Below are positions 6,442 to 7,914 of a stretch of 7,914 nt of DNA, piece after piece; position 1 is the first letter of the stretch; each line of letters opens with the position of its first letter. The position numbers were made by a program, and so were the translations under genes. Source of the DNA: Cardiobacteriales bacterium (GTDB lineage: Bacteria > Pseudomonadota > Gammaproteobacteria > Cardiobacteriales > Wohlfahrtiimonadaceae); contig JASLFR010000005.1 of the NCBI GenBank assembly GCA_030150565.1, positions 1-7,914 of the forward strand, written 5' to 3'. The notes beneath the pieces were generated by a model. The model did not search any database, was not told the origin of the DNA, and worked only from the letters and a program-made list of their open reading frames with translations.

Positions 6442-6536
6442 TGCAACATCGCTATAATCTCTCCTCTTTATGCGGTTTGAGCCCCTTTTTCCCCAATTCT
6501 TTAAGAGTATTGAGTAAGATCAGCCAATTACTCCAA

Positions 6537-6584
6537 AAATAATCGCTAACATTAATCAAATAATATTAATCTCTGCGATTATTT
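6537..6584. repeat. Large AT-rich inverted repeat
   Basis: Outer arms AAATAATCGC (6537-6546) and GCGATTATTT (6575-6584) are perfect 10-bp inverses. Inside them, ATTAAT occurs at 6551-6556 and again at 6565-6570, also able to pair. Symmetric 4-nt internal loops separate the two stems and an 8-nt loop closes the structure. The symmetry is too long to be dismissed easily. It could be a regulator binding site upstream of the transporter promoter, or an AT-rich bidirectional transcription stop. The sequence does not decide between them. Confidence 0.55.
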
Positions 6585-6618
6585 CCCCCCTGCTGGGTTG
6601 GGCTTTGATAGAGAGAAA

Positions 6619-6648
6619 TTGACATCAAGAGTGAGCCGTGCATTTAAT
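6619..6648 (+). promoter_or_regulatory. Sigma70-type promoter for the transporter
   Basis: A perfect -35 TTGACA at 6619-6624 is followed after 18 bp by TTTAAT at 6643-6648 (five of six matches to TATAAT). A start near 6655 would give a leader of about 73 nt before the ATG at 6728. This is the best promoter by consensus in the window, and it is correctly oriented for the transporter. Confidence 0.65.
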
Positions 6649-6652
6649 GCAC
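6638..6652. promoter_or_regulatory. Perfect palindrome over the transporter -10 (candidate operator)
   Basis: GTGCAT (6638-6643) and ATGCAC (6647-6652) are perfect 6-bp inverses separated by TTA. The palindrome sits exactly over the -10 hexamer of the promoter at 6619-6648. A protein bound here would block RNA polymerase, so a repressor site is the simplest reading. The regulator is unknown and none is encoded in the window. Confidence 0.45.
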
Positions 6653-6677
6653 CATTGTGTCACGTAAATAATAGAGT

Positions 6678-6720
6678 ACTCTTCCTCCTCAAAAGGGGGG
6701 AAAGAGTGTAAAAAAGGAGG
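6678..6720 (+). promoter_or_regulatory. Leader hairpin whose 5' arm can pair with the Shine-Dalgarno
   Basis: ACTCTT (6678-6683) pairs with AAGAGT (6702-6707). The following CCTCC (6684-6688) can extend this stem into the G6 run (6695-6700) with one bulge and a G-U pair, leaving the ribosome site free. The same CCTCCT (6684-6689) is the exact complement of the transporter Shine-Dalgarno AGGAGG (6715-6720), and T6683-A6721 adds a pair. Two exclusive structures are therefore possible, one open and one closed for translation. No known riboswitch consensus is recognised. The switch idea is inference from base pairing alone. Confidence 0.4.
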
Positions 6721-6727
6721 AGCGAGT

Positions 6728-7914
6728 ATGGCTCGTGAAACGTGGAGTAATAAGATTCTCTACATCTCAACCGTTGCAGGTGCAACGATCGGCTTTGGTG
6801 CAACTTGGCGTTTTCCCTATCAGGTGGGGCAAAATGGTGGGGGAGCTTACCTTTTAGTCTTCATCTTAGCAATGCTTGTTTTAGGCATTCCGATGTTGAT
6901 GGCGGAGCATATTATTGGGCGCCGTCTACAGACCAATACAGTGGATGCGTTTGGAACAAAAGAGGCAAATAATCCTGTCAGTCGCTGGTGGAAGAGTGTT
7001 GGAATCATCGCAATTCTTGGAGCATTTGGCATTCTCGCCTACTACATGGTGCTCGGTGGATGGGTGATCAACTATATTGTCGATATCGCAACCAAAGAGA
7101 TCGATCTCTCCACCCCAATAGCGGGAGCAGCAGGGCAGGAGATGATTAGCCATTACTTCAATCTCTCCATTAGCAATTCAGGAAAGATTCTACTCTATAC
7201 AGGGCTCTTTGTTGCGGTGAATTACCTCATCTTAGTAAAAGGGATCATTAAAGGAATTGAGCGGATGATCTCTTATGTGATGCCCCTCTTCCTTGGGATT
7301 GTTCTAATCATGATTGCTCGCTCCTTAACCCTGCCCGATGCGATGCAGGGGGTCGCTTTCTACCTCACGCCAGACTTTAGCAAGATCAATAGCGATGTCT
7401 TTCTTCAAGCGCTTGGACAGGTCTTCTTTGCACTCTCTATCGGTTTTGGGGTGATGATTACCCTCTCCTCATACTTGAGTAAAGAGGAGGATATGGTCAA
7501 TATTAGCCTCTCAGCGGGGGTGATTAATACGCTGATTCCCCTTGCGATCGGTTTTATTATCTTCCCTGCAATCGCCTCAGCGGGGATCGATCCAGAAGCG
7601 GGGCCAACACTTGTCTTCCAAGTATTACCAACCGTCTTCTCCAATATGTGGGGGGGAACGATCTTTGCGCTCCTCTTCTTCACTCTTCTTCTCCTTGCCG
7701 CGCTCACCACATCTGTCACGATCTATGAGGTGATTATTACAACACTTGTGGAGAAGAGTAAGCTGACCCGCTCAATGGCAACAGCCATTACGTTGGGGGT
7801 GATCTTTCTCTTTGGGAATCTCCCTTCCGTTCTCTCAGATGGAGTCTGGAGCGAAGTGAGACTCTTTGGCCGCTCAATTTTTGATAGCTTCGATTACATC
7901 AGCGCCAATATCTT
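6728..7914 (+). CDS. Neurotransmitter:sodium symporter (NSS/SNF) family transporter, 3' end beyond window
   Basis: The first 395 codons of an inner-membrane LeuT-fold transporter, normally driving amino acid or similar substrate uptake with Na+. ATG 6728 has AGGAGG seven bases upstream. TM1 carries the family signature WRFPYQVGQNGGGAY (27-41). TM3 has AYYMVLGGW (104-112), TM6 FFALSIGFG (233-241), TM7 N267 and IIFPA (277-281), and TM8 LLAALTTSV (322-330). By motif alignment to LeuT, Na1 ligand N27 is A25 and T254 is A235, while N286 is kept as N267. The Na2 residues A351, T354 and S355 correspond to A324, T327 and T328. Substrate-site S256 and F259 equivalents (S237, F240) are kept. A weakened or lost Na1 site is thus suggested. 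The substrate is not predictable. The typical family length is 440-510 residues, so the last few helices lie beyond the edge. Confidence 0.93.
   Translation, partial: MARETWSNKILYISTVAGATIGFGATWRFPYQVGQNGGGAYLLVFILAMLVLGIPMLMAEHIIGRRLQTNTVDAFGTKEANNPVSRWWKSVGIIAILGAFGILAYYMVLGGWVINYIVDIATKEIDLSTPIAGAAGQEMISHYFNLSISNSGKILLYTGLFVAVNYLILVKGIIKGIERMISYVMPLFLGIVLIMIARSLTLPDAMQGVAFYLTPDFSKINSDVFLQALGQVFFALSIGFGVMITLSSYLSKEEDMVNISLSAGVINTLIPLAIGFIIFPAIASAGIDPEAGPTLVFQVLPTVFSNMWGGTIFALLFFTLLLLAALTTSVTIYEVIITTLVEKSKLTRSMATAITLGVIFLFGNLPSVLSDGVWSEVRLFGRSIFDSFDYISANI

Larger units (their letters stand above)
6371..6727. other. Divergent intergenic region between the small membrane gene and the transporter
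   Basis: This 357-bp spacer has no convincing gene. From left to right it holds the minus-strand promoter candidate for the small protein, an isolated TATAAT on the plus strand at 6453-6458 without a -35, a pyrimidine-rich stretch at about 6482-6500, a 48-bp AT-rich dyad, the plus-strand transporter promoter with a palindrome on its -10, and a structured leader. A 33-codon plus-strand frame at 6441-6542 was considered and set aside. Confidence 0.7.

Noticed and set aside
6189..6449. An 86-codon minus-strand frame across the small membrane gene
   Set aside because: Another frame over the same bases encodes the 45-residue hydrophobic protein with a ribosome site; the longer frame has erratic Cys/Trp-rich composition and no good start signal.
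6441..6542. A 33-codon plus-strand frame starting with ATG at 6441
   Set aside because: A GGGAG lies eight bases upstream, but the product has no recognisable feature, overlaps the small gene's promoter, and runs into the dyad; chance is likelier.

Overview
The window looks like ordinary chromosome from a gammaproteobacterium. The evidence is a fused RlmKL methyltransferase, an H-NS-family protein with a GRGR-type DNA-binding motif, an E. coli-like YjdM zinc-ribbon protein, a UbiA of the ubiquinone pathway, and strong AGGAG-type ribosome binding sites throughout. The moderate GC content and gene set would fit a Cardiobacteriales-like lineage (Ignatzschineria or Wohlfahrtiimonas), but that placement is inference from general impression. 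No mobile element, CRISPR array, tRNA or rRNA is visible.

Left part (1-1217): two minus-strand genes. yjdM (655-1014) is followed after 29 bp by an open frame (GTG at 625) that runs off the left edge. That frame encodes an unrecognised protein with a His...SAGCQ signature resembling the L,D-transpeptidase (YkuD) active site. The 203-bp divergent spacer between yjdM and ubiA holds short GGCGCC repeats and a candidate ubiA promoter.

Middle plus-strand operon (1218-3451): ubiA, then a PduO-type cob(I)alamin adenosyltransferase 3 bp later, then an Sfp-type 4'-phosphopantetheinyl transferase overlapping it by 4 bp (ATGA). All three act in cofactor biosynthesis or activation: ubiquinone, adenosylcobalamin and carrier-protein phosphopantetheine. 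The spacing suggests translational coupling.

Central minus-strand block (3533-6370): a 45-residue two-helix membrane protein (6233-6370), rlmL/rlmKL (3935-6136) and an H-NS-family gene (3533-3865), read in that order from right to left. hns is preceded by a strongly AT-rich leader and is convergent with the phosphopantetheinyl transferase gene. A long hairpin plus T7 tract that would terminate hns transcription lies inside the 3' end of that convergent gene.

Right part (6371-7914): a 357-bp regulatory spacer, then the first 395 codons of a neurotransmitter:sodium symporter-family (NSS/SNF) transporter that runs off the right edge. The spacer holds a large AT-rich dyad, a good sigma70-type promoter with a perfect palindrome on its -10, and a leader hairpin whose 5' arm is complementary to the transporter's Shine-Dalgarno. 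By motif alignment to LeuT, two of three side-chain ligands of the Na1 sodium site are replaced by alanine while the Na2 ligands are kept. The transporter and its leader are the most interesting part of the window. I did not find a clear multi-gene novel system.
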